Shown: positions 54,701 to 64,000, counted from the stretch's first letter. The stretch: 64,000 bases of DNA from Lichenibacterium ramalinae (GCF_004137085.1 NZ_QYBC01000006.1:212939-276938), one strand, 5' to 3'. A program made the numbers and translations. The notes: generated from the sequence alone by a model not told the origin.

Positions 54701-56516
54701 TGGGGTCGAAACCGTAATCGACGCCGAGGCCCTGGTGCTCGCCCGACGCCTTCTGCGCCTCCGCGATCTCGCCGGAGGGTAGGCCGAGCGGACGCCCTGT
54801 CCACGTGAAGACAACCTGCGACACGGACAGGTGCCGGTCGGCCGGCTTGCTCGGATCGCTCGACGGAGCCGTCCAGGTCCGCGCGAGCGGCGACACAAAC
54901 CCGTCGTTGCGCGGGGTTCGGTAGACCTGCCTCAGGTTTTCGTCCAGCGCGTCTAGCGCGTGGTATTCCACCGTTCGCGCGCAGGTGGGGAACACGGCCC
55001 CGTTTGGGGCGACCACGTCCACGCGGTAGCCGTCGACGAGATCCTCGGCGAACAGCACCCGGTCAGTCGCGATGGAGGCTTGCCGCTTCTCCGCGGCCTC
55101 GGCCACGTTCTTCGCGCCGAGGTCGAGTAGCATGAGTCCGCGCGTCCTGAACCCGGTCGGCTCGCTCGGCACGTCCGCCGCGAGCGCGCCACGGAGATAT
55201 GCCTTGCGCGTCGCCTCCTCAGAGCGCTTGCGCGAGTAGTAGGCGGCGATCCCGTCGATTGATGCGATCTGGAACCGCCGTGTCCAGCCATAGGCCTGCG
55301 GCTCGACGAACCCGTCCCGGAGAGGCAGCGCAGCGCCGATCGTCGGAGTCGTGGGAGCCGCGCCGTCGAATGTCGCCTCGGGGCACGGCTCGAAGAGCGC
55401 GGCTCCGGCCGAGCGGAGCTCGAATGCCGTGAACAGGGCAAGCGCGGAAGGGGCCAGGGCCGCCGCCCCGCCGGTCGCGACGGCTTCGACTGCGATGACC
55501 CCCTTCAGGTCGCCAGCGCCGGGAGGGAATGCCGCACGGAGCGCGCTTGTGTCGAGCGGGATATCGGCGATCTGACGGGCGAACTTGCGCAGCGCGGGAT
55601 GAGCCTGCAGCGCGCCGATGACCTGGTGCGCGTATTCGAGCTTCTGATCTAGCGCGTCCGGGTCGGCGTGATCGACCTTCAGGTCCTCGTTGTTGCGCAT
55701 GGCCTGCTCGAAGTCGGCGTCGTTCTGTTCTGCCGTCGTCGATCGCGCCGCGGCACGTGCCGCGCTGGCGCCGCCCGCCCTCAGCAGGACCTCCGTCGTC
55801 TGGGGATCGAGCGCCCGCGCGAAGTCGGCGTCGAGGGTAGCCCCCTTGGCCATTCCCCGGGGCAGCGGTTGGACGGCGCTCTTGGCCAGGTCCACCACCG
55901 CGGGGGCCGGGATCGGGGGCGAGCTCAGGGCCGACCACTTCAACGCGCGCGCGATGCGGACCAGCGGGTCGTTGGGATCTCGCGCGGCGCGCAGGGCAAG
56001 TCCGCTAAACTCCTGGACGAGGTTCTTGCCTCCTTGCCGGACCGCGTGGGAAGCGAACGCCGTGGCGAACTCCTCGAGCGTCCTGTCGATGGCGCCTTGG
56101 TGGAGGCGCGAGTAGTCGTATCCGTTCACCTTCGTGTCCGGCCCGGTCGGGACCGCGCTCCCGCCGCCGTTCAGGAGCGAGAGGTAGGCGTCGAGGTCGG
56201 CTGGATTCTGCCAGAGGCGGCTCCACCAACTCTGGGCATGCGGGGATATGCTGGCCGTCTGGTCGTCCTCGAAGGCCTTCCCCGCCGGGACGGTTCCGAC
56301 CAGCTTGAGGGCGGATTTCGACGGGCCCGCCCAGACCTGGAAGCTCAGTCCGGGCACCTGCGTCGGCCACTGCCCGAGGTCGACGGCCGGTCCGGGTGCG
56401 GGATTGGCAGGATTTGGGACGGCTGGCGTGAGGATCACGCTTAGACGCAGCCTGAAGCGATCGGCGCTGGCGAAGCCGTCGGGGACGGAGGTGCATTCGA
56501 CGGTGCAACTGGTCAT
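51744..56516 (-). CDS. Giant protein B of the island pair, 1590 aa, unknown
   Basis: No family recognised. There is no signal peptide. The N-terminus (DRFRLRLSVILTPAVPNPAN, LSFQVWAG) looks like a beta-sandwich. Residues ~130-320 are helical. The rest is mostly beta-rich with many short Asp/Gly/Pro turns. A proline-rich linker lies at about residue 1160 (APDAPAPPPAG-like). A noticeable phrase is LFAEDLVDGYRVDVVAPNG. The last ~100 residues contain SRWTLSLAIPPEDAGKPLAV. The start ATG 56516 overlaps the stop of the upstream giant gene as ATGA, so the two are translationally coupled and probably form a complex. GC content is high, unlike the defence module, suggesting a separate origin. Confidence 0.85.
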   Translation of the reverse strand: MTSCTVECTSVPDGFASADRFRLRLSVILTPAVPNPANPAPGPAVDLGQWPTQVPGLSFQVWAGPSKSALKLVGTVPAGKAFEDDQTASISPHAQSWWSRLWQNPADLDAYLSLLNGGGSAVPTGPDTKVNGYDYSRLHQGAIDRTLEEFATAFASHAVRQGGKNLVQEFSGLALRAARDPNDPLVRIARALKWSALSSPPIPAPAVVDLAKSAVQPLPRGMAKGATLDADFARALDPQTTEVLLRAGGASAARAAARSTTAEQNDADFEQAMRNNEDLKVDHADPDALDQKLEYAHQVIGALQAHPALRKFARQIADIPLDTSALRAAFPPGAGDLKGVIAVEAVATGGAAALAPSALALFTAFELRSAGAALFEPCPEATFDGAAPTTPTIGAALPLRDGFVEPQAYGWTRRFQIASIDGIAAYYSRKRSEEATRKAYLRGALAADVPSEPTGFRTRGLMLLDLGAKNVAEAAEKRQASIATDRVLFAEDLVDGYRVDVVAPNGAVFPTCARTVEYHALDALDENLRQVYRTPRNDGFVSPLARTWTAPSSDPSKPADRHLSVSQVVFTWTGRPLGLPSGEIAEAQKASGEHQGLGVDYGFDPIRQGPILRIFGHYRFMLRARKLNGSSVPSSAARVGEFALGSDDDKLGRMLATSRNSPDPGYQFGLVEKAPAPTLLVPDGFVGGEGVDPADRENVGRIIVRTGSNDTKVRWLASPLVGFDLAEIQGQFDPLSASKPDRDKAADRAKFGAYRYLVHDAATGAFPTIKDGPATVALVMQTARPPTDPPLTPYFIDATLRTVGALLKGDKSTPSQAIDASTLKSDPAFFPPATPRGMDAGSVVPIRVEVRALGRDGVSTIRNGQPFPLKLPHPSGRTINCPTICIDVAPADSLRLELWSNRTPEAFQANPAIAAATEGAWSTALGIGALLEPGSRSSHELYGALVRNQRVASLSDVTAISIEHPVSRSLDKPSVTVSLAAFRATDATSWEAVVLKGNGADVPDAAKIYATGHIHVDRKSTGEVWAEAFWVEVASKDRVFRNSKPEVFGRVEQSNLFERKTPTQFRRLFSIESLELPEIGIGESAEAYLRRINEIDLLLQDHPPSPAGGPSSSRKPRFLSADFDCDQHRVLAVRLVARSRFAPPDAPAPPPAGMAPTPGGPAIPEPAEPSEDTTYLKQSASRDACRAAIERGNWAIDGVFRIDMPATRRPPAPYVTRDKGTFYQRVLRTSADGSETSLIHNYRCWLDGDWFASGPGEKLAIVCRQPGAALLPDWADAQVSRWGGDGTSVPGHRLWMQNGLSEDDATYLSADQIGGEKPDQTVIWKDDKDPRVTAQVALACIEPRFHTGYGRWYCDIELKPTGAYKAAVKLVLARYQKDALAGRTLSRTVPIDAVMVHQPWSFSAKRKSATIEVTVTGPAYRGRAPMLDKMDGVSQGQPFKVLSDLIGDTRALPMDHLAQAPLIVAELERLDPRGSGPMPALIGGLVVASTSLGVQPQRVPENVESFVNPVMLSRWTLSLAIPPEDAGKPLAVRVGLSSAHANSQARHPRLAGVGVGRDGASFQPSALDGEIIYLPEPIVVQLLIENLKSL

Positions 56517-59500
56517 AGTCCGGGCCAATCCGCAACGAAGTTGTCACGATAGCAGAGCCATTCCCTGGTTTTGTCGGGCAGCGGCGGGCATGCGCCCGCG
56601 GTGAGCAGCCTGGGCCGGGAGGGCGAGTTGAAGGAGCGCGCGCCATGGTTCTTATCGAAGGCGTATGTCGCCGTGACGCCGTAGCCGACCTTCACGAAGC
56701 CGACGCGGAAGCTGAACCGGTAGGTCGCGGCGCCGGTTACGTTGCCGACCTCGTCGTGGACGACCTTCACCTCGAAGTTCACGCTGATGCCGAAGCAGGC
56801 TATGTGCCCCTCGCCGATCGCGTGGACGAAGCCCTCAAGCCGCGTCTTGCCCCCTTCCGGCGTCGTCGCGTGCATGAGGTAGATGCCAGCCGATACGCTC
56901 GCGTGACCCTTCAGCGGCCCGAACTGGAGTGCGCGCGCGGCGCCGAACTCGAGCTGGATCTCAAAGGCGACGACTGACCCCGCCGTGGTCGTGAGCGACA
57001 CGAAGCCGGCACCGTAGTAGGCCGGGGCGACAATTAGGCCGCACGGCGCCTCCCGGCTGGCCACAGCAAACTTCGCGATCGCCTCGCGGCGGTCGAAGAA
57101 CAGCGAGAGCGACGCGTCGAAGCCGAAGTTGGTGATCTGGACGCCGCCCAGCTCGATCAGCTCCTTGCTGTATCGGTAGCCGACCTTGAGCCCTTCCAGG
57201 GCGCCGACCGGTTCGCAGTATATCTTGTTGCCGTCGTCATCGCCGAGCAGGCACGACAGCTTGTCGAGGAACATAAGGCCCGGACCCGGCGTGACCTTTG
57301 TAATCTTGGTGTCGAACTTCGGCACGCCGCCGGAGAAGGTGAACTTCGTTTCGCCGAACTCGATGGTGACGAGCAGCGGCGATTCGAACAGGTTGAGGGC
57401 AAACTGGTCGACGCTGCCCGTGACTGCGACCTTCCGGTCGGACGGGTCGAGCAGGTCGACCACTACGCTCGTGCAAAGTTTGAGCTTCTTGTCGCCGAGG
57501 GGCTCGAAGATCGAATCTTTCTTGAGGCCGCCCGTCCACTCGTAGGTGAGGTTCACCTTGGTGGGAATCAGCTGGCGGATCGCCTCTTCCGCCGCCTGCC
57601 GGACCGCGGCGAGGTCGAAGATGCCGCCGATCTGCCCGGTCATGATGGCGTTAAAAAAGTTGAGGATTAGATTTACCGCCTCCGCCAGTCCGAACTGGCC
57701 GGCGCGCCACCTAGCCATGAGCTTGTCGAAGTCGGGCGTCCCGCCGGCCGTGGCGAGGTTCTGCAGTACGTCGAGGTCTGCTTTGATCAGGTCGCGCGCC
57801 GCGACCAGCCGCTTATAGACCTTCTGCGTAAACTGCTTGACCAGGTCGGGTGCCCCGTCGAACACGCCGATGGCCTTGTTCGCGAGGTCGAGGGCCGTCT
57901 GGTTCAATGCGATCAGCGGATTGGCGACTCCCGCGATGAGGTCGTCGCGCACCTTAGCGACGTCGTCGACGAGTTCGGTCGTGAGGCTCGAGAAGTCGCT
58001 CGCGAGGTTTAGCAGCCGCCTTTCCGCCTCCGCGAGCCGTTGCGAGGCCTTCGCCGTCGCGATGAGGTCCGCCAGCGTCGCGTTGACCGCGTCGTCGGCC
58101 TGCTTCCGCAGATCCGCCGCGGCGGCAATCACCTCGGCTTTGAGGGTGGCGACCCGGGTGCCGACGACGGGGACCGTGTCGAGCCAAGCAAGGCGCTGAC
58201 CCAGCGTGACGACCCGCGCCCAAGTCAGGTCGGCCGCCGTCAGGACTAGCCGCCTCCGCACTTCGGCGATGGCGGCGAGCGCGTCCGCCAGTTCCCCCTG
58301 CGGTAGCGCCGCGTAGTTCGTCACGAGGTTGCGCATCGCGTCCACGCAGGACTGCAGCGCTGGCGCGAGCGACTCGCGGGCCGTCGACACGCGGGAGATC
58401 AGGGTCGCGATCTGCTGAGGCTGCCCCCTGCAGATGTCGTCGAGCTTCAGGGCGGCGATGGAGCCGCGCACTGTGTCAAAGGTGGCAAACGCCGTTTCGA
58501 CGCCGGTGACGGCGGTCCGGAGCCGCGCGCTGGCCTGGCGGGCCGCCGCCGCGGCCGGCGAGTTCGGAAGCCCGGGGATGTCGAGGTCGGGCCACGCCTT
58601 CCTGATGGCCGTGAAGGTCGCGGCCATGTCGATGGAGGATGGCACGAGTTCCAGCGCCAGCCGGCAGAGGTCCTCCAGATGGAACACGCCGCCCGTGGCG
58701 AAGCAGGCGGCCGTTGCGTTCTGGCGCGCCGCTGCGATCAGGATGTCCAGTTCCACCATCGCCTCGGCGATGTCCCGCAGCAGCGTTGCCACTGCGCGGG
58801 CGGCCGCCTCGATCGCGGCGCCTTCGAGCTCCGTCGCGCTGTCGACGATCGACTGGACCGACGCCAGCACCTTGCGGAGCGGGACTGTGAGCGCCATGCC
58901 GAGAACGGACTGGGTGACCTCCGGGGCGGCGGCGCCGGGCGACTGGAGGATAGCTTTCACCCTGGGCAGCAGCGTGGCGGTGGTGTCGGTCGCCAGCGGT
59001 GGGACCCCCGTCAACGCCTCGAAGAACCAGGGGGACTTGAGTGCGCCCGACTGGTCAAAGCAGGCCGACGAAATTGCTCCGGCGAGCTTGTCGACGGCGA
59101 CGTCGATGAGCTTCTTGCTCGCGTCCCTCAGCGCGTCGTGGAGCTTTGTCCCGAGCAGCGATTGCAGCTCGTCGACGTAAGCGCGCAGTTCGGCCATGCC
59201 CGCCCGCAGCGGTTCCGGCGAGGGGTTCGCGATCACCGCGTCGACGGCGGCCTTGACCGAGCGCCATTGCCCGACGAGCCCGGTCGCCCAGACAATCGGA
59301 TCCTTGCCCGTCTGGTCCTCCTTCAGCGCCTTGGCGAAGTCGGTCAGCTGCTTGTGCAGTTCCGGGTAGAAGCGCTTGACCGACACGTCGCACGGCGCCG
59401 GTGCGCCGGGCGCGCCAGCGAAGATCCGCTTCAGGTTTATGTCAGCTTCCTCGATCGCGCCGTCGATAAGGGCCGCGACGTTGGTGGCCGCGGTCCGCAG

Positions 59501-62500
59501 GGCCGCCAGCGCGGCGCCGTCCCCGAGCGCGTAGTCGTATACCTCCTTCAGCAGCGGCTGAGTGTCGATGCCGGCCGCCTCGATAACGCTCGCCAGGTCG
59601 ACGACGCCGAGGAGCTTCGCGCCGTTGAAAAAGCTGGCCGGGTCGAATTGGTTGGCGGCAATAGGGGCGAAGTTCCACGGCGCCTGAGCGTCGGAGCCTA
59701 TCGGCGGGTCCCCACCGGGTGCGGTCAGCGCGCTCGCGCCCCCGGACGCTCCCTTCGACTTGGCGCCGAGGACGACGTTGTCGCGCGTCACGCCCGACAC
59801 GTTCGTCGGCGTCCGCAGCACGCCGCCCGAGAGCCGGCCGTTCCCACCGACGTCCATCAGGCTTTCGTCGAGGTAGCTTAGGTAGAGTTCGGCCCGGTTA
59901 CTCGACTTGTCGAAGCCGTGCCGGACGTAGGTGCTATTGTAGCCGACGCGCTTGAGACCTTGCGGGGAGCCCATGATCCGATCGAGCGGCGGCACCGAGA
60001 TGCTGGCCTCCTCCATGACCGGGTAGAAGGGAGGCTCGTCCGCCCCGTTCATGAAGGTGTCGAAGGTGTAGGGTGCGTCGGCGTCCGCCCGCTGGCCGCC
60101 CGGATCCTCGGGCAGCATCCTCGGTCGGGCCTTCAGCAGGATATGGTCGGTTTCGAAGCTTGTGCTACCGAGCCTGTTCTCCGAACCCGTTCCTCCGGCC
60201 GCCTGCTTCGGCGGCGCGAAGATCGTAACCGCGCCATGGTGGTCCTCGAAGCGGTCCGCCGCGTCGAGCGAGTTGTAGTAGCGGATGACCTCGCGGACGC
60301 TTCCCGGCTTGTTCGCGTCGAGGTTCGAGACGAACAGCATTGGCAGCGTGCGGTGCGTGGCCTGGTCGTCGGCAGAGAACTCGAATCCTAGCCGCCCGCC
60401 GGTCTTTAGCATCGGCCAGAATACGCGCGGCGGCTGCTCGCCGTCCTCCGGGAAGGAGCAGCCGGGCGGCTTGGTCGCCGTGGTCAGCGAAGGCAGCGTC
60501 ATTCCCGGCGGCGGGTCCATCTGGCCACCGTCCAGTTCCGGCGTGCGCTCCCCGAGCAGCCGCGCGCTCGAGAGCGGGATCTCGCGTCCGCCGAACGGCT
60601 GGTAGATGCCGGGATAGGCCTTAACGACGGGCTTCGGGATCAGGTAGTAGCCCGTGATCAGGGGCATCATCGCGCCGTGTTCCCTGAGTGCCATCGGTTC
60701 GCGCGCAGTGATCTTCACCAGCGCGACGCGGAAGCCGTAAGGGAACAGGAAGCCCTTGTAGACGACCTGGGCGAGGACGTCGCTGCCCAGGCGGGTCCGG
60801 TGGAGGTAGCGCTCGACGGAGAAGGCGTTCTGGAAGAACGGGTCGGCGTCCTTCGGCCGGCTGTAGGGGGCGACCGGTTCTGCCTGCCACTCGGCGTCTA
60901 AGTCCGCGCCAAAGCCAGTGAGGCGGGCCTTGAAGTCTTTGAAAGGCGCGGGCGAGAAGACGCCCTCCTGCACGACCAGCGGTCCGTTGGACAGGCTGCC
61001 GGGCGCGGGTAGGCCGACCGGATCGATGATCTTCCAGGTGTCGTCGACGCGGCGGACCCGGCTGTTCGGGACGTCGACGCCCTGCACCGTTATCGCGCGG
61101 AGCCCAACGAGGCCGAAGGCGGAGGACTGCAGCGCGATCTCGATGCGGTCCTGTCGCGTCGTCGATGCGGGGAACGGGGGGGGGATCGGGCACGTGCCGC
61201 CAAACAGGAAGCCGGGCTCCAGACCGTTGGCCCAGATGGCGCGGACGACGGCCGACTTCGCCGTCGTCTCCTTCGGTGCGTCTTTCGCGAAGACATCCGG
61301 CATGGGGGCCACGTCCAACTCGGCCGTCCACAGCGCCGGAGGCGATTCCGACCCGGTGCTCGTGCGGAAGCGGGCGGTGGCGTCTGGCGCGAAGTAGAGG
61401 CCGGTCACGAGCTCAAGCGACGTCTCGTCGGAGAATGGTTGGACGAGCGACTTGGCCACGAGGTCGCGTGCCTGCGCGCGCACAGTGCCGGCCTGCTGCT
61501 CCGTTTCCCGTTTGATTCCGACGAGCGCTAGCTGCTCCTCGACGGGGCGCTCGTTGATCGCCCTTGGCGATACAACGAGCTTGAGGCCGTTCCAGTCGGT
61601 CAGCGCGTCCGCCTCGAGCTGGAAGGTTCGCGGGGCTTCCGGCTGGAAGACGACACGGCTGGCGCCGGCCACCTGCGTCCGCGCGATCAGCGTGGGCGGG
61701 CCGCCCGGGAACCACATCGAGTTGCCGCTCGACCCGAACGGCCGCCGGGTGAAGGGCGTAAGTGCCGTTGTGCTCCAGAGGGACTTCACCCAGGCCACCA
61801 CGCCCGTCGCCAGCGGCGGCGAGAAACACTCCTCCTCGAGGTGCTGCGGGTTGAACCTTATCCCGCGCTGCGCGCCGGCCACCGCGACGAGCTGGGACGT
61901 GTCGCCGATCTCAAGGCGAAAGTTGTAGAACATAAGGCCTAGGTCAAGAGCGTCGGCGCTCCGCCGGAGACGGAGGACCGGGGAATCGACCCTGATGCCG
62001 GAGGCCCCCTGCCTGTGCAGCCATACGCTGACCGCATCGTCCTCTCCGAGATGGATCCGGTTCGGGCTGGCAGCCTGGCCGCAAACGCCGATAGTAAGGC
62101 TCGCCTCGACCCCTGTGGTGCCCTCGGCGCTCCAGATCGGCGATGAACGGTTGAGCCCTGGTTCGCCGACCTCGGGCCCGTTCGCGCTCCACTGCACCGA
62201 CCGGAAGTCGGCCTCGAAGCGCGTGCTTCCGCGGCCCCGGGCGTGGAGAACGAACAGTTCGACGGGCAGGTCGATCTGTCTTTGGCCATGGAAGTCCGCA
62301 TAGTAGCAGTCCTGGCGCAGCCTGATCGCCGCTGCGAAGCGCTCCGCTTCGACGTAGAAGGGCCGCGCGCCGCGCTCGACCTTCAGTCCCCGCGACCTGA
62401 CAGCGCCGTTCAGGACCTGGAGGAGCTCGGTCCCGGCGACGTGGATGTCGCGGCCGTAGGCCTCGTCTCCGTAGCGGATTCGAGCTCCATCGCGCCCCGC

Positions 62501-63328
62501 GGACGCCCCCCGCCAGCGCAGCACCCAGCGCGTTGAGCTGGAAGACACATGGTCCAGGACGACGCTGCCAGCGCCTTGGGGAAAGAACAGCCGCAGGATG
62601 CGGCCGCCGATGCTGCCAAGTTTCCAGCCTTCCTCCGGTTCCTTGAGCTCGACGCGGTCGAGCTTCAGCCGGGAAATAGGGCGCGCGCCTTTCAGGAGCT
62701 TCTCGACCTCGAGGTCCAGGTCGGCGTCGTCACGCATGGCTTCGAACGCGAGGTTCGCAGCCCGGCCTTTTCCGGAGTCGGTTCCAGCATACGAGAACGC
62801 CGCCTCGACCTGGAAGGCGAACGGCGCCGTCAGCGTCGCCTTGAAGGCGTCGCCCGGCCGCCCGAGCCGGATGATGGCGCCTCCGTTGTTGGTGAGCCTG
62901 AACTCGATGCCCACGCCGTGCACGCTTCCGCTCCAGTCGGCGATGGAGACCGTCTGCTTGGGGCCCCCGAAGGACGAGAATGCGAGGTTGTCGCCGGTGA
63001 TCGAGATTGCGAGCTGGACACCGATGTTGGTACCGGCAACGAGGCCCTTCACGACGAGGCGCTGGCCGTTCGCGTCCACCGCGATCCGCCCGCCTCGGGA
63101 GACATCGAAAAGGCGGCCGTCGATGCCCCAGAGCTTCGCGGTGCCGCGCCTTAGTGCGTAGTCGCCGCCCGACTTGACGAAGTTGGCCGGGACGGGCGCG
63201 GCGAGCGCCGGGAGCGGCAGCTCGGCGCCGACGCCCAGCGTCGCCGCGCCGGCGACGAATGTCCTTCTCGTGAGAGCCGTGCCGAGCGTCGATCGCGAAT
63301 CGCCAGTGCCGAAGCTCCGCTTGCGCAT
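56513..63328 (-). CDS. Giant Tat-exported protein A of the island pair, 2271 aa, unknown
   Basis: No family recognised. ATG 63328 is preceded by a strong SD (GGGGAGGTGGAGG). The N-terminus has a classic Tat signal: Arg21-Arg22 in ALTRRTFVAGAATLG and a cleavage region LPALAAPVP near 43. Residues ~45-1240 are beta-rich and contain many Trp/Tyr/Gly motifs. Residues ~1250-1925 are dominated by long helices and coiled-coil-like repeats (for example FDLAAVRQAAEEAIRQLIP). The C-terminal ~340 residues return to alternating-hydrophobicity strands (HASVSAGIYLMHATTP, TYRFSFRVGFVKVGYGVTATY) and end FVADWPGL. The fold resembles no enzyme I know; a large extracytoplasmic structural or delivery protein is one possibility. 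First gene of the pair. Confidence 0.87.
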   Translation of the reverse strand: MRKRSFGTGDSRSTLGTALTRRTFVAGAATLGVGAELPLPALAAPVPANFVKSGGDYALRRGTAKLWGIDGRLFDVSRGGRIAVDANGQRLVVKGLVAGTNIGVQLAISITGDNLAFSSFGGPKQTVSIADWSGSVHGVGIEFRLTNNGGAIIRLGRPGDAFKATLTAPFAFQVEAAFSYAGTDSGKGRAANLAFEAMRDDADLDLEVEKLLKGARPISRLKLDRVELKEPEEGWKLGSIGGRILRLFFPQGAGSVVLDHVSSSSTRWVLRWRGASAGRDGARIRYGDEAYGRDIHVAGTELLQVLNGAVRSRGLKVERGARPFYVEAERFAAAIRLRQDCYYADFHGQRQIDLPVELFVLHARGRGSTRFEADFRSVQWSANGPEVGEPGLNRSSPIWSAEGTTGVEASLTIGVCGQAASPNRIHLGEDDAVSVWLHRQGASGIRVDSPVLRLRRSADALDLGLMFYNFRLEIGDTSQLVAVAGAQRGIRFNPQHLEEECFSPPLATGVVAWVKSLWSTTALTPFTRRPFGSSGNSMWFPGGPPTLIARTQVAGASRVVFQPEAPRTFQLEADALTDWNGLKLVVSPRAINERPVEEQLALVGIKRETEQQAGTVRAQARDLVAKSLVQPFSDETSLELVTGLYFAPDATARFRTSTGSESPPALWTAELDVAPMPDVFAKDAPKETTAKSAVVRAIWANGLEPGFLFGGTCPIPPPFPASTTRQDRIEIALQSSAFGLVGLRAITVQGVDVPNSRVRRVDDTWKIIDPVGLPAPGSLSNGPLVVQEGVFSPAPFKDFKARLTGFGADLDAEWQAEPVAPYSRPKDADPFFQNAFSVERYLHRTRLGSDVLAQVVYKGFLFPYGFRVALVKITAREPMALREHGAMMPLITGYYLIPKPVVKAYPGIYQPFGGREIPLSSARLLGERTPELDGGQMDPPPGMTLPSLTTATKPPGCSFPEDGEQPPRVFWPMLKTGGRLGFEFSADDQATHRTLPMLFVSNLDANKPGSVREVIRYYNSLDAADRFEDHHGAVTIFAPPKQAAGGTGSENRLGSTSFETDHILLKARPRMLPEDPGGQRADADAPYTFDTFMNGADEPPFYPVMEEASISVPPLDRIMGSPQGLKRVGYNSTYVRHGFDKSSNRAELYLSYLDESLMDVGGNGRLSGGVLRTPTNVSGVTRDNVVLGAKSKGASGGASALTAPGGDPPIGSDAQAPWNFAPIAANQFDPASFFNGAKLLGVVDLASVIEAAGIDTQPLLKEVYDYALGDGAALAALRTAATNVAALIDGAIEEADINLKRIFAGAPGAPAPCDVSVKRFYPELHKQLTDFAKALKEDQTGKDPIVWATGLVGQWRSVKAAVDAVIANPSPEPLRAGMAELRAYVDELQSLLGTKLHDALRDASKKLIDVAVDKLAGAISSACFDQSGALKSPWFFEALTGVPPLATDTTATLLPRVKAILQSPGAAAPEVTQSVLGMALTVPLRKVLASVQSIVDSATELEGAAIEAAARAVATLLRDIAEAMVELDILIAAARQNATAACFATGGVFHLEDLCRLALELVPSSIDMAATFTAIRKAWPDLDIPGLPNSPAAAAARQASARLRTAVTGVETAFATFDTVRGSIAALKLDDICRGQPQQIATLISRVSTARESLAPALQSCVDAMRNLVTNYAALPQGELADALAAIAEVRRRLVLTAADLTWARVVTLGQRLAWLDTVPVVGTRVATLKAEVIAAAADLRKQADDAVNATLADLIATAKASQRLAEAERRLLNLASDFSSLTTELVDDVAKVRDDLIAGVANPLIALNQTALDLANKAIGVFDGAPDLVKQFTQKVYKRLVAARDLIKADLDVLQNLATAGGTPDFDKLMARWRAGQFGLAEAVNLILNFFNAIMTGQIGGIFDLAAVRQAAEEAIRQLIPTKVNLTYEWTGGLKKDSIFEPLGDKKLKLCTSVVVDLLDPSDRKVAVTGSVDQFALNLFESPLLVTIEFGETKFTFSGGVPKFDTKITKVTPGPGLMFLDKLSCLLGDDDGNKIYCEPVGALEGLKVGYRYSKELIELGGVQITNFGFDASLSLFFDRREAIAKFAVASREAPCGLIVAPAYYGAGFVSLTTTAGSVVAFEIQLEFGAARALQFGPLKGHASVSAGIYLMHATTPEGGKTRLEGFVHAIGEGHIACFGISVNFEVKVVHDEVGNVTGAATYRFSFRVGFVKVGYGVTATYAFDKNHGARSFNSPSRPRLLTAGACPPLPDKTREWLCYRDNFVADWPGL

Positions 63329-64000
63329 ACCTCCACCTCCCCGAAGGAAGGCTATCACGGAAATTTCCGTCGTAAAGCTTCGCTCGCGCGATCCGGACTG
63401 AGTTCGAAAGGGCTCAGGTCGAAACTTGACCTCTGCTTCGCGAGAGGTCAGCCCAAGCTCAAGTCGATGCGCAACCATCGTACCGAGCTGGAGGAGCTAC
63501 TGAGCTTTCGCCTGAGTACCGAAGGACCTGGGCAAAAATAATTGCAAATATAGTCATCATCGAACGGCCTCTAACAATGCCGCGCATCGCACGCACGGCA
63601 GCTTTCCGCTTCGACAGGCTTGAATGCCGACTGGCGGACAAGTCCTTATCTCGGCCGCTTAGGCCGGTCACCATCCCGTCCCAACGAAGGGCAGCTTTCG
63701 GGCGCGGCCATTCCGCCGCTTAGAGGCCGGACTGGGCGTCCTGCTGCCGCCTGACCGCGCCGCGGAACGTCTGCTCTGGAGCAAGCAGAGATAAGCCCCG
63801 AGCAACGTGGTTGGGTCGGAAGCGGCCGCATGCCGCGTATCAAACCTTATCGCCACCTGCGATCTCGACGTTGCGCGCGAGACCGAAGCGCGCAGAAAAG
63901 GTCACCCCTGCTGCCAAAGCTTAAGTGTCCGTCCGATAAGGGCACGAGAGGTTGAGTGGCCTGGGCTGAGATGATTCCAGGAGGGTGCTGAAACCTGATC
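63329..64000. other. Region without a recognisable gene at the right edge
   Basis: Contains the upstream region (promoter expected) of the giant genes. Short frames have no family resemblance. No tRNA or attachment-site repeat matching 36833-36880 is present, so the island does not visibly end here. Confidence 0.5.

Noticed and set aside
37000..64000. CRISPR array or prophage structural genes in the island
   Set aside because: No regularly spaced long repeats and no recognisable capsid, portal, terminase or tail proteins were seen; the giant proteins do not show clear tail-protein motifs.

Overview
The window is GC-rich alphaproteobacterial DNA. Gene order, subunit lengths and protein sequence point to Hyphomicrobiales, perhaps near Methylobacteriaceae or Beijerinckiaceae; this is inferred from sequence style, not from a database match. 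The left 36.7 kb is core chromosome. The right 27 kb is an integrated genomic island of mixed composition.

Core part. Positions 1-12063 (minus strand) hold a complex I operon, nuoA-B-C-D-(small secreted protein)-E-F-G-H-I-J-K-L, with nuoL running off the left edge. After tRNA-Asp, a ClpP-like periplasmic protein and tRNA-Val comes the proteostasis cluster tig-clpP-clpX-lon (20095 down to 13519). Positions 20.1-24 kb are a scarred accessory pocket: a decayed tyrosine recombinase, a tRNA-like 3' piece, an intact tRNA-Leu(UAG), a polytopic membrane protein and non-coding DNA. Next are a multicopper-oxidase-fold protein without recognisable copper ligands, the NAD(P)HX repair enzyme, and glnB-glnA with a good sigma-54 promoter. 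A minus-strand run follows: hom, glpX, a DedA protein and a lipoprotein-like carboxylesterase. Then come a tiny membrane protein, a YciE-type protein, an MHS-family transporter and a Dabb protein.

Island. A 3' fragment of tRNA-Glu(UUC) at 36833-36880, three GTCCA repeats spaced exactly 10 bp, and a tyrosine integrase mark the left end. By the usual logic of tRNA integration, the intact tRNA-Glu and the other end should lie beyond position 64000. Inside are decayed IS256 and IS66 pieces, a resolvase with a possible res site, a fragment of a nickel/cobalt exporter, and two cargo modules.

Module 1 (49135 down to 41946) is a four-gene operon with overlapping ends: an MmeI/YeeA-like DNA methyltransferase, an EVE/PUA-like plus GIY-YIG-like protein, a DEAD-type helicase and a second GIY-YIG-like nuclease. 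It looks like a restriction or defence system in which cleavage is separate from methylation.

Module 2 (63328 down to 50913) is a pair of translationally coupled giant proteins (2271 aa with a Tat signal, and 1590 aa). They are followed by a small protein with an L,D-transpeptidase/Tlde1-like catalytic motif. I recognise no family for the two giants; this is the best candidate for an undescribed system in the window.
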